Assembly (NCBI GenBank): GCA_002439605.1
Contig: DJOI01000018.1
Coordinates: 10,146 to 27,578, forward strand
DNA length: 17,433 nt
Direction of reading: 5' to 3'
From: Candidatus Segatella mututuai
GTDB lineage: Bacteria > Bacteroidota > Bacteroidia > Bacteroidales > Bacteroidaceae
Part shown: one piece after another, positions 7,861 through 14,289 of the stretch
How the letters are laid out: every line of letters starts with the position of its first letter
Position numbering within the stretch: the stretch's first letter is position 1
Position numbers and translations under genes: made by a program
Notes under the pieces: model-generated
Databases searched by the model: none
Told to the model about the DNA's origin: nothing
The model's input: only the letters and a program-made list of their open reading frames with translations

Positions 7861-8789
7861 GCTTGTTCCTCCGTCTTTACTTCTGAAGTCTCAGCCTTGG
7901 GTGCAACAGGAGCTGCCGCAGGAGCCTCAACAGAAGCCGTCTCGGCCACTGGCTTTGCCTTCTTTACAGGAAAATTAACTTTCACGAGAGCACCTGTTGG
8001 GCACTCGCCAACACACTTGGTACACATGCGACACTTGTTGAAGTCGACATAAGCCACATTGTTCTCTACAGTAATAGCATCGAACTTGCAGACTTTCTGA
8101 CACTTACCGCATCCTATGCAAGCTACGCTACAAGCCTTCTTGGCCACAGCCCCCTTGTCATGGTTTACGCAACGAACGTACACACGGCGACCCTTAGGGC
8201 CTTTCTTGCGAAGCTCAATGATGTGGCGTGGACAAGCTTTGGCACAACCGCCACAACCAGTACACTTCTCCTCATCCACCTCAGGAAGCCCTGTTTCGGA
8301 ATTGATGGAGATGGCGTCAAACTGGCAAGCTGCCACACAGTCGCCACAGCCCAAACAGCCGAAGCCACAACCTGTCTCGCCAGCCCCACAAGAGTTCATG
8401 GCTGCACAGGTATGCAAACCATCATACTCGGCGATGCGAGGACGATGCTCGCAAGAGCCATTACAACGCACTACAGCCACCTTGGGATCGGTGTTGGCCA
8501 CAGCGATGCCCAAAAGATCGGCAACCTTGCCCATCACGTCGGCACCACCTACAGGACACATCAGTCCTTCGATGCTGCCGCCATCAGCTCCCTTGACCAA
8601 AGCTGCCGCCATACCGGAACATCCGGCAAAGCCGCAACCGCCGCAATTGGCACCAGGCAAGATTTCGCCTACCTGACCTAACCGAGGGTCTTCTTCGATG
8701 GCAAACTTCTTGGAAACTACATAGAGAACCAATGCGGCAATAAGCGCAATGGCACCGAGCACCAAGACTGCAATCATAATAAAGTTCAT
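7857..8789 (-). CDS. rnfB: Rnf complex ferredoxin-oxidising iron-sulfur subunit RnfB
   Basis: RnfB is a 310-aa subunit that takes electrons from reduced ferredoxin. One N-terminal membrane helix (about 4-25) anchors it. The Fe4S4 domain has C49, C52, C57 and C78 (NCGGCGFAGCSG). Four ferredoxin-like CxxCxxCxxxC motifs follow at 145-155, 176-186, 224-234 and 253-263, so several [4Fe-4S] clusters form an electron wire, as in clostridial and Bacteroides RnfB and unlike the short proteobacterial form. Further cysteines at 109 and 113 (CNGSC) may matter. The last 35 residues are a Pro/Ala/Val/Glu-rich tail. It starts 40 nt after rseC and overlaps rnfC by 4 nt. Confidence 0.96.
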   Translation of the reverse strand: MNFIMIAVLVLGAIALIAALVLYVVSKKFAIEEDPRLGQVGEILPGANCGGCGFAGCSGMAAALVKGADGGSIEGLMCPVGGADVMGKVADLLGIAVANTDPKVAVVRCNGSCEHRPRIAEYDGLHTCAAMNSCGAGETGCGFGCLGCGDCVAACQFDAISINSETGLPEVDEEKCTGCGGCAKACPRHIIELRKKGPKGRRVYVRCVNHDKGAVAKKACSVACIGCGKCQKVCKFDAITVENNVAYVDFNKCRMCTKCVGECPTGALVKVNFPVKKAKPVAETASVEAPAAAPVAPKAETSEVKTEEQA

Positions 8790-8829
8790 AATTTTTGTAT
8801 TTGTTTTAGTTATTGATATTATTACTTCT

Positions 8830-9264
8830 TCATCGACCCACCTGGGTTGGCTTCTCTATGGAGAAGCTGAGCCTGCTCTTCAGCTTGCCTCGCAGAAGAT
8901 ACAGACATACATAATAAGGTACAAGGACACCCAAAGAAGAAAGGGCAGCCATGCCCTCCGAGCCCGAAGTCTTCAGCACACACACCAAGGCAAAAACCAT
9001 CAAGACCAGAGGCAGAAGATAGCCATACCAACTGGCACGAAGCCCCACACTGGCATCGGCTACAACCGTAACCGAGTCGCCCACATGATATAGAGAGGGT
9101 TCTGATGTGGTTACTTCCACCAACTTTTCCTTGGTTTCGGAGGCATTACAGTGGGAAGCCACCTTACAAGCACTACAAGCCGATGACTGGAGGATGCGCA
9201 CACGTATAATAGATGTGCCATCGATGCCATCGACTACACCGGAATGTCTTATCTTATTGCTCAT
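8830..9264 (-). CDS. rseC: RseC/SoxR-reducing-system family membrane protein
   Basis: This is a 144-aa RseC-family protein, first gene of the rnf operon. In E. coli, RseC works with the Rnf-like Rsx complex to keep SoxR reduced; in Bacteroidales the gene is regularly placed before rnfB, suggesting a role in assembly or redox tuning of Rnf. A small N-terminal beta domain (HSGVVDGIDGTSIIRVRI) leads into the cysteine motif C30-x2-C33-x5-C39 (SACSACKVASHC). Two membrane helices follow at about 77-97 and 104-122. It begins with ATG about 80 nt downstream of the predicted transcription start. Family assignment is firm; function here is inferred from context. Confidence 0.85.
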   Translation of the reverse strand: MSNKIRHSGVVDGIDGTSIIRVRILQSSACSACKVASHCNASETKEKLVEVTTSEPSLYHVGDSVTVVADASVGLRASWYGYLLPLVLMVFALVCVLKTSGSEGMAALSSLGVLVPYYVCLYLLRGKLKSRLSFSIEKPTQVGR

Positions 9265-9291
9265 GTAGTAATTCTTGTTCTTACTTCATTT

Positions 9292-9325
9292 GTCAAGCCT
9301 GCTTGACTTGCTGTTTTGCCAAGTC
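9292..9325 (-). promoter_or_regulatory. structured leader of the rnf transcript
   Basis: The untranslated leader contains two overlapping inverted repeats: GTCAAGC/GCTTGAC (9292-9298 with 9301-9307) and GACTTG/CAAGTC (9305-9310 with 9320-9325). They share bases 9305-9307, so the two RNA hairpins compete. The first, with a 2-nt spacer, would lose a pair or two to form a loop in RNA and could alternatively be a DNA operator. No U-run follows, so it is not an obvious terminator. Confidence 0.35.
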
Positions 9326-9349
9326 GAGTTTGCAAAGTTATTTCACATG

Positions 9350-9380
9350 CAAAGATAATACATTATTTATAATTGACAAA
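9350..9380 (-). promoter_or_regulatory. promoter of the rseC-rnfBCDGEA operon
   Basis: On the minus strand TATCTTTG (9350-9357) is an exact TAnnTTTG -7 box, and TTTG (9377-9380) lies 19 bp upstream as the -33 element. Transcription would start around 9343-9346, giving a leader of about 80 nt before rseC. A second TAACTTTG lies just downstream but has no -33 partner at the right distance. Confidence 0.7.
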
Positions 9381-9411
9381 CAAAAATAAGATATTTCCCC
9401 AAAAAAGAAAC

Positions 9412-9423
9412 GAAAACGTTTTC
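9412..9423. promoter_or_regulatory. 12-bp perfect palindrome upstream of the rnf promoter
   Basis: GAAAACGTTTTC is a perfect palindrome with a central CG, the form of operators used by LacI/GalR-type regulators. Its centre lies about 72 bp upstream of the predicted rnf start, a position usual for an activator rather than a repressor. The cognate regulator is not in the window. Confidence 0.35.
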
Positions 9424-9497
9424 TTAATTGCACTTATATGCCTGCAAAATGTATATATTGTTTATTCATACGTCAAATGCCTGAAAATGATTTTCCA

Positions 9498-9570
9498 ACT
9501 GGGAAAAAATATCTTCCTAACTGGGAAAAAATATCTTCCTAACTGGGAAAAAATATCTTCCTAACTGGGG
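9498..9570. repeat. 22-bp tandem repeat, three full copies plus a partial fourth
   Basis: The unit is ACTGGGAAAAAATATCTTCC plus TA, at 9498-9519, 9520-9541 and 9542-9563, then ACTGGGG at 9564-9570. The full copies are identical. Each carries a six-A tract, so the A-tracts recur every two helical turns. A GGGAA/TTCC pair in each unit gives weak hairpin potential. The array lies between the lipoprotein stop and the rnf promoter. Elsewhere in 9265-9601 I see only the rnf promoter, leader and palindrome. Confidence 0.9.
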
Positions 9571-9601
9571 AGAACTTAAAACACCTATCTCATCATGACT
9601 G

Positions 9602-10126
9602 CTAAAATTTTCTGAACTTCAGACGAAGGGTCTTGGAGCGAAGAATCATCTTGCTTCCACTCAATGCCTCTTTGGCAAAATGCTCTTCCAGCTCGTTGAC
9701 ACCATAATAGCGCAAAGGCTCGACATTGTCAACAGGAATGTCTCCCCCATTCTCGCCACCATCTTGATGCCCATTGTTCTTGTAAGCCTTGCCCAAGAAA
9801 AGGCTGTCGCCAGTCTGCTCGAAGCGAAAAAAATACCCAGAAGTACCCTCACGATCAATATCACACACGCTGATGAGACGATGTTCTATGCCCCAGAAGA
9901 AACGACGATTAGAATAATCGCCCGTTTTTCCTGTAGCCAAAGTATCGATGCTCTCAAGATGCCAAAAACCATCAAGATCGCCATTGCCGCTTGTCTCAAG
10001 GGTACACGATGAGAGCGAGCCCAAAGCCATCAGCAGTCCTGCCACTACGGCCAATCCAAGGGTTGCGACAGGGTGCTGTCGCTTCACACCCAACTTTATT
10101 TTTCGGTTTTGCTTTATCATTGTCAT
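9602..10126 (-). CDS. small lipoprotein, possibly lipocalin-like
   Basis: This 174-aa protein has a long basic N-terminus, a hydrophobic stretch (about 20-38) and a lipobox SLSSC with Cys41 as the predicted lipidated residue. No acidic surface-export signal directly follows the cysteine, so it may face the periplasm. The mature part starts DLDGFWHLESID and has alternating beta-like segments (GYFFRFEQTGDSLFLGKAY, KMILRSKTLRLKF), the pattern of the lipocalin-like lipoproteins common in Bacteroidales; I cannot assign a ligand. It begins 21 nt after the wzi-like gene and is probably co-transcribed. The stop is TAG, backed by an in-frame TGA two codons later. Confidence 0.6.
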   Translation of the reverse strand: MTMIKQNRKIKLGVKRQHPVATLGLAVVAGLLMALGSLSSCTLETSGNGDLDGFWHLESIDTLATGKTGDYSNRRFFWGIEHRLISVCDIDREGTSGYFFRFEQTGDSLFLGKAYKNNGHQDGGENGGDIPVDNVEPLRYYGVNELEEHFAKEALSGSKMILRSKTLRLKFRKF

Positions 10127-10147
10127 GTCGTTGTTTTTGTCCTTGCG

Positions 10148-11749
10148 TTACTTTTTCTTTTTACCAAAATCCAAGATGCCAGACTTTCCCACTGTGAGTT
10201 GGAAGCCTGCATTATGCCCCAACATTTGGTTGCTGCCAAAGTCCATTGCATAACCGCCCTTAGCATGCCAGCCACGAGCAAAGCGATAGTCGGCCTCGAC
10301 AAGGAAACTCACATTGTGATGGGGCTTGGTAAAGGGGTCTTGATAGGTTCCCCAACCCTTCTGGTAAGTGGCCAACACACGATAGCCCAAGCGGGAAGTT
10401 GGCTGACCGTCGAAACCAAGATGGAAAGCCACGAAACGGTTGTCGTGCACGTAAAGGTCGCCTTTCTCATTGTAGATGGGCGAACGATAGAGCGGATTGC
10501 CAATCACCTGCCCCCAATGCTGCCAGCCAGGATAGTTCCCGTGGTTATAATAGTTGTCCATACCTGCCAAATGGTCGGGTATGTTCATTGTATGGTCGTG
10601 ATAGCAAGGGCCGCTCTGATACTTGGTATAGAGATACTCGAACACCACATTACGAAGCCATCGCCCATAAGGAAGATTCAGTTCGGCACCAAGCATAATG
10701 TCCTTCAGCTTATACATGTAGAATCTGCTTTTCTTGCGAGCTTGCCATTCGTCACCCTCTCCGTAACCATCGTAGTCGAGGAAAAGCATCTGACTGTGGT
10801 CCTCGAAGAAATGATCGGCATAGATGCCGATACGCCAAGTATCTGCTTTGTAGTTGAAACGCATCAGCCAACTTCCCAAATGGTTTCCCTCCACATTAGG
10901 ATAGGCGGCACCATCAGTGGCATCGGCTCCACTGGGCACAAAGGCATGAAGAAAATCCTTGAAGCCCTTGCCTGTAGGAATCTGAACCATCTCGCCATTG
11001 GCATTACGCTTATAAACATTGCCTCCGAACTCGGCTGCCATCTCCAAGCCTATCTCAAGGCTCCAAGGACAGAAACGCTCTTCATTACCAATACGCAGGA
11101 AACCAGCCTTGCTGTGATAGAGCACATGCTCGGCATACTTGCTGCGACGCTGCGTAAAGTCCTTCTGCCAATTGTCGTCGGTCATCATGCCAAAAGCAAC
11201 ATGCCCTTTCAGCTGCAGCCAGCGTCCGAAGCCTGGAATAGTCCAGTACTCTGGCAAAGCCAGGCGAACCTGTGGCACAGGACGCGCATTGATACCCAAA
11301 GTCTGGCTGCCGCTGCTCAATGTCTGGTTCTTCAGTTCCATGGGATATTCCTTGGCTCCCACGCTCAGTACTCCATGTAGCCAACGAGCCTCGACAAAGG
11401 CTTGCTGCACCACGACATGACTGGTATAATGAAGCGGAACTGCCACATCTGCGCCATAGCCTATTCCCCATCGGCGCGCCGAGTCGAGAGCTAAGGTGCG
11501 AATAAGACTGCCTCGCAGATAGCCGTTGGTGGGCGAAAGCGAAGAAAGACCATACTTGTTGGCATTGAGCCACAATGGGGTCTTGCCATGCGAGAAAGAA
11601 GCCTGCATCTCTACATCATAGCGGACATCTTTGCCAAGGTCGAGTTTTCCTGCCTCTGCACCATCTTGCCAAGCATACTGTGCCTGAGCCGAAAAAGGCA
11701 GCAACATCGTCGTTATCACCAATATAATAATAAGGTTTGTTTTGTTCAT
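10148..11749 (-). CDS. capsule assembly Wzi family outer-membrane beta-barrel protein
   Basis: The 533-aa product has a signal peptide (1-23, cleavage after AQA) followed by a long run of amphipathic beta strands rich in Tyr, Trp and Gly. The features are those of the Wzi/Caps_assemb_Wzi family: HGKTPLWLNANKYG near the N-terminus, SVGAKEYPMELKNQTLSSGSQ, and a C-terminal half with many DYDGYGEGDEWQ- and YHDHTMNIPD-type loops. In E. coli, Wzi is an outer-membrane lectin that holds capsule to the cell surface. In Bacteroidetes these proteins are usually not beside capsule loci, as here, so the polysaccharide partner is unknown. The barrel ends GFQLTVGKSGILDFGKKKK. The downstream neighbour is a lipoprotein, possibly its partner. 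Confidence 0.78.
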   Translation of the reverse strand: MNKTNLIIILVITTMLLPFSAQAQYAWQDGAEAGKLDLGKDVRYDVEMQASFSHGKTPLWLNANKYGLSSLSPTNGYLRGSLIRTLALDSARRWGIGYGADVAVPLHYTSHVVVQQAFVEARWLHGVLSVGAKEYPMELKNQTLSSGSQTLGINARPVPQVRLALPEYWTIPGFGRWLQLKGHVAFGMMTDDNWQKDFTQRRSKYAEHVLYHSKAGFLRIGNEERFCPWSLEIGLEMAAEFGGNVYKRNANGEMVQIPTGKGFKDFLHAFVPSGADATDGAAYPNVEGNHLGSWLMRFNYKADTWRIGIYADHFFEDHSQMLFLDYDGYGEGDEWQARKKSRFYMYKLKDIMLGAELNLPYGRWLRNVVFEYLYTKYQSGPCYHDHTMNIPDHLAGMDNYYNHGNYPGWQHWGQVIGNPLYRSPIYNEKGDLYVHDNRFVAFHLGFDGQPTSRLGYRVLATYQKGWGTYQDPFTKPHHNVSFLVEADYRFARGWHAKGGYAMDFGSNQMLGHNAGFQLTVGKSGILDFGKKKK

Positions 11750-11791
11750 CTTCTCAAAATATATAACATCGGGTAAAGATTAATTGCGTTG

Positions 11792-11822
11792 CAAAAATAG
11801 GAAAAAGTTTACTTACAGCCAA
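11792..11822 (-). promoter_or_regulatory. promoter of the wzi-like/lipoprotein unit
   Basis: On the minus strand TATTTTTG (11792-11799) matches TAnnTTTG, with TTG (11820-11822) 20 bp upstream. The predicted start near 11785 leaves a leader of about 35 nt. It is divergent from the promoter of the repeat protein in the same 247-bp gap. Confidence 0.6.
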
Positions 11823-11877
11823 GCAAAAAGTAAGTTTTCATGGATTTAAGCCCATTTTTTATGCAGAAAGACTGTGG

Positions 11878-11913
11878 TTTAGGGAATTTCCCCTGCCCAT
11901 TTAGGGAAAATCC
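11878..11913 (+). repeat. 14-bp direct repeats spaced 22 bp, upstream of a promoter
   Basis: TTTAGGGAATTTCC (11878-11891) and TTTAGGGAAAATCC (11900-11913) differ at two bases and start 22 bp apart, two turns of the helix. The second copy abuts the -33 element of the plus-strand promoter. The first also contains the palindrome GGGAATTTCCC (11882-11892). The arrangement fits tandem binding of an activator such as a LytTR- or OmpR-type response regulator; the protein is unknown. Confidence 0.5.
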
Positions 11914-11914
11914 T

Positions 11915-11945
11915 TTTCACCGACCAGGGTTTTGACCTATCTTTG
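11915..11945 (+). promoter_or_regulatory. promoter of the repeat-protein gene
   Basis: TATCTTTG at 11938-11945 is an exact TAnnTTTG -7 box; TTTC at 11915-11918 lies 19 bp upstream and is an imperfect -33 element, consistent with a promoter that needs an activator. The start would be near 11952, with a leader of about 45 nt. Confidence 0.6.
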
Positions 11946-11996
11946 CAACACAAAACAAAAGAAACAAGAATAACAACTCTTTAAAACAATACGATT

Positions 11997-12941
11997 ATGA
12001 AGAAGTTTATATTAGCTATGGTGACACTGTTCACTATGACAGTTTCTACCGCATCGGCCATGGGCTACGAGCAGGCTCGCCAGCAGGCGCTCTTCCTGAC
12101 CGACAAGATGGCATACGAGTTGAACCTGACCGACGACCAATATGAGGCTGCATACGAGGTGAACATGGACTACCTCATGGGAGTAAACACCTACGACGAC
12201 CTGTATGGAGCATATTGGAGACAGCGCAATACCGACTTGAGCTACATCCTCCTCGATTGGCAGTACAGAGCTTTCCTGAATGCCACATATTTCTATCGCC
12301 CTCTCTACTGGGACGGAGGTTACTGGCATTTCGGCATCTACGCAAGGTATCCTCGCCGAGACTACTACTTCTTCGGACGCCCCCATTTCTATGCTATATA
12401 CAGAGGTGGACATAGTTGGCACATGAATGGAGGAAGAAGTTGGTACTGCGGACGTACTTATGGCAGGCCAAATCCCAATGGTGGGCCAAGAATTGGAATG
12501 AGAGACGGTTTCAACCGTGGTGACTACGGACGAGGACAGAGCTTCGGCAACATGACTCGCCAAAGCAGCACACGTGCGACGGTTACTCGTGAGCGTCCGA
12601 CGAGAAACAACCGTTCGTTCGGCAACACCTCAAGAAACAACAATCGAATATTTGGAGGAAACTCGAGAAACAACAACCGCTCATTCGGAACGTCACCAGG
12701 CACTTCTAACCGAACCTTTGGAAATGGCACAAGAGACAACAACCGCTCTTTTGGAACTCCATCAAATACACCCAACCGCTCATTCGGAAATGGTTCAAGC
12801 AACCCAAGCCGTTCATTCGGAAGTGGATCTGGAAATTCTAACCGTTCTTTCGGCAACTCAAACAGAGGAGGTTCGTTTAGCAGCAACCGCGGAGGCTCGT
12901 CATCTAATCACGGTGGTGGCTCGTTCGGTGGACGTAGATAA
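11997..12941 (+). CDS. secreted protein with Tyr/Trp-rich domain and eight 11-residue NRSFG repeats
   Basis: I do not know a function for this 314-aa protein. A signal peptide spans 1-21 (cleavage near ASA/M). Residues 22-100 are helical-looking (ALFLTDKMAYELNLTDDQYEAAY, then LSYILLDWQYRAFLNATYFYRP). Residues 100-155 are strikingly aromatic (YWHFGIYARYPRRDYYFF, GGHSWHMNGGRSWYCGR). Such an N-terminal part is, from memory, shared by uncharacterised Bacteroidales proteins. From residue 205 the motif NRSFG recurs at 205, 216, 227, 238, 249, 260, 271 and 282, exactly every 11 residues, with Asn/Ser/Thr/Gly spacers, ending in a Gly/Ser-rich tail. Basic, Gly/Asn/Arg-rich and disordered-looking, it could bind nucleic acid or glycans, or assemble outside the cell. 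It is the only plus-strand gene. Confidence 0.85.
   Translation: MKKFILAMVTLFTMTVSTASAMGYEQARQQALFLTDKMAYELNLTDDQYEAAYEVNMDYLMGVNTYDDLYGAYWRQRNTDLSYILLDWQYRAFLNATYFYRPLYWDGGYWHFGIYARYPRRDYYFFGRPHFYAIYRGGHSWHMNGGRSWYCGRTYGRPNPNGGPRIGMRDGFNRGDYGRGQSFGNMTRQSSTRATVTRERPTRNNRSFGNTSRNNNRIFGGNSRNNNRSFGTSPGTSNRTFGNGTRDNNRSFGTPSNTPNRSFGNGSSNPSRSFGSGSGNSNRSFGNSNRGGSFSSNRGGSSSNHGGGSFGGRR
12609..12854 (+). repeat. 33-bp coding minisatellite (eight units)
   Basis: The DNA coding for the NRSFG repeats is a tandem array with an exact 33-bp period over eight units; the core AACCGCTCATTCGGA-like stretch is the best kept and spacer codons vary. No unit is lost or out of frame. Copy number could change by recombination without a frameshift. 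Confidence 0.85.
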
Positions 12942-13005
12942 ACAGACATATCAAAACTAAACAAAATATATGCGAAATGCTTAAACAAAATTAGAGAGTT
13001 AAAGT

Positions 13006-13046
13006 AAAGAGAGGTATAACCACTATCGGAACACCTCTCTTTTTTC
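13006..13046 (+). terminator. intrinsic terminator between convergent genes
   Basis: A 10-bp stem, AAAGAGAGGT (13006-13015) with ACCTCTCTTT (13033-13042), has a 17-nt loop and runs into TTTTTT then CTTTTT on the plus strand. It ends the repeat-protein transcript 64 nt past its stop and, read in reverse, may also serve the leftward esterase operon, though the minus-strand U-tract is poorer. Confidence 0.75.
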
Positions 13047-13088
13047 TTTTTCTGCTATTTTTTACTTCTGTTGCGCCTTTACTCAGGT

Positions 13089-14255
13089 CTATTTGGTCAA
13101 CACAATCGTCTTAAACCAATCTTTCAAGACTCCTGCGTACTGGTCCTGAGAATCAGAAAGAAGAATAAGAACCTGGGAACCATCTGTCAACCGTGGGCCA
13201 AGACACATACCCTCATAGTTGGCAAAGGAACGCCCGAAAAGAGTAAGCTTGGTCGTCCACTGAATAAGCAAAGTCTTTCTAACATAAGGAACATCATCGT
13301 CTGCAAACGAAGCCGACATGGGGAAAGACTGTTCCTTGGCAGGATTGACAAGATAAAGCTTGCATTGACAAAAAGATCCTATCTTAGACTTAGGCACATA
13401 CACCTCACGTTCCAACACGAGAAGTTGACCATCGGGAAGCACACTCAACTCGCTGACACCCATAGCATAAGTTTGAGGTTGCTTTCGTATTTCCGGTGCA
13501 TCCATCTTGTAGGCATACGAAACTGCTATAGGATGCTTGACAGCACCGAACAAGGAAGAACGATCACTGTGCTCACTCCAATCGAAAGCGAAAAGACGCA
13601 ACTTATTGGCCGCGCCATTCTGCCACGACGCAGCCTTACCGTCCTTGCACAATGTACTCTCAGAAACGCTCCATAGAAGATGGCGCACAGAATCATAGGC
13701 AAGCGACTCATAACCATAGTTGGAATAAAGATTTGAAGACAAACGAGTTTCCACCCAAACAAAGTCAGCTGATTTCTGCTTCTTAGCATCCATAGGCTCG
13801 CCTATACGAAATACACAACTGTCATTACCAACTCTCCCCACAGGATATTCGGCAAAACGAGACAAGCTCTCGCTGACTATCACAAGAGTGGAGTCGGACA
13901 CTTTAGCTATCGCCTCGTGGTCTAAACCTCTTTCACGAACCGTCTGACAGAAGCCTAAGTTCTCGACTTGTTCCAATTCTCCTGTCTCTGGATTCAACTG
14001 TATGCGAAACTTAAAGTACAAGGCACTATCCGACTTATCACTGACCACCGCATAGATGTCATCATGCAAATGAGTGATGCCGCTATAGTTGCCTGCTGCC
14101 ACCGTCTTGGGAAAAGCTTTCTGAGGATTCTCCCTCACTACACGCCATAAAGAAGACGAAGCCTCCGCTCCATAGATTTGAGCTATCGTCGCCAAAATCG
14201 AAAAAAGAGAAGCACACATCAGCACTCCTCTTTTATATATGTTATTTTTTGTCAT
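13089..14255 (-). CDS. secreted phytase-like esterase domain protein
   Basis: The 388-aa product has a signal peptide (about 1-29) and matches the family named esterase-like activity of phytase, a beta-propeller fold. Visible landmarks are YSGITHLHDDIYAVVSDK (57-74), GLDHEAIAKV, YGYESLAYDS, the GVSELSVLPDGQLLVLEREV block and, near the end, FANYEGMCLGPRLTDG followed by ILLSDS; the Asp/Glu/Asn residues in these blocks are those expected to bind Ca2+ and phosphate or ester substrates in such propellers. The actual substrate is unknown. It begins 34 nt after the phosphopantetheinyl transferase stop with no recognisable promoter in the gap, so it is likely last in the operon. It ends in TAG, with an in-frame TGA two codons on. 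Confidence 0.75.
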   Translation of the reverse strand: MTKNNIYKRGVLMCASLFSILATIAQIYGAEASSSLWRVVRENPQKAFPKTVAAGNYSGITHLHDDIYAVVSDKSDSALYFKFRIQLNPETGELEQVENLGFCQTVRERGLDHEAIAKVSDSTLVIVSESLSRFAEYPVGRVGNDSCVFRIGEPMDAKKQKSADFVWVETRLSSNLYSNYGYESLAYDSVRHLLWSVSESTLCKDGKAASWQNGAANKLRLFAFDWSEHSDRSSLFGAVKHPIAVSYAYKMDAPEIRKQPQTYAMGVSELSVLPDGQLLVLEREVYVPKSKIGSFCQCKLYLVNPAKEQSFPMSASFADDDVPYVRKTLLIQWTTKLTLFGRSFANYEGMCLGPRLTDGSQVLILLSDSQDQYAGVLKDWFKTIVLTK

Positions 14256-14289
14256 TCTCAGATATACTATTTTTTACAATTAGTTCCTG

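Noticed and set aside
6763..8052. A 429-codon plus-strand frame opposite rnfC and rnfB
   Set aside because: It is antisense to two unmistakable rnf genes, has no promoter or ribosome site and no recognisable domain.
3623..9264. Na+-NQR rather than Rnf
   Set aside because: The cluster has rnfB with many ferredoxin motifs and RnfC with two [4Fe-4S] motifs and no NqrA or NqrF, in the B-C-D-G-E-A order of Rnf.
9373..9564. A 63-codon plus-strand frame covering the 22-bp repeats
   Set aside because: It is made of A/T-rich promoter DNA and the tandem repeats, and 22 is not a multiple of three, so the repeats are read in shifting frames; there is no sign of coding constraint.
9498..9570. CRISPR array at the 22-bp repeats
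   Set aside because: The repeats are directly adjacent with no unique spacers and no cas genes are present.
10073..11380. A 435-codon plus-strand frame opposite the wzi-like gene
   Set aside because: The minus-strand product has a signal peptide and beta-barrel pattern; the plus frame starts inside the lipoprotein gene and is a shadow.
12609..12854. CRISPR or regulatory repeat at the 33-bp units
   Set aside because: The period is a multiple of three and lies in frame inside a secreted-protein gene, so it is a protein repeat.
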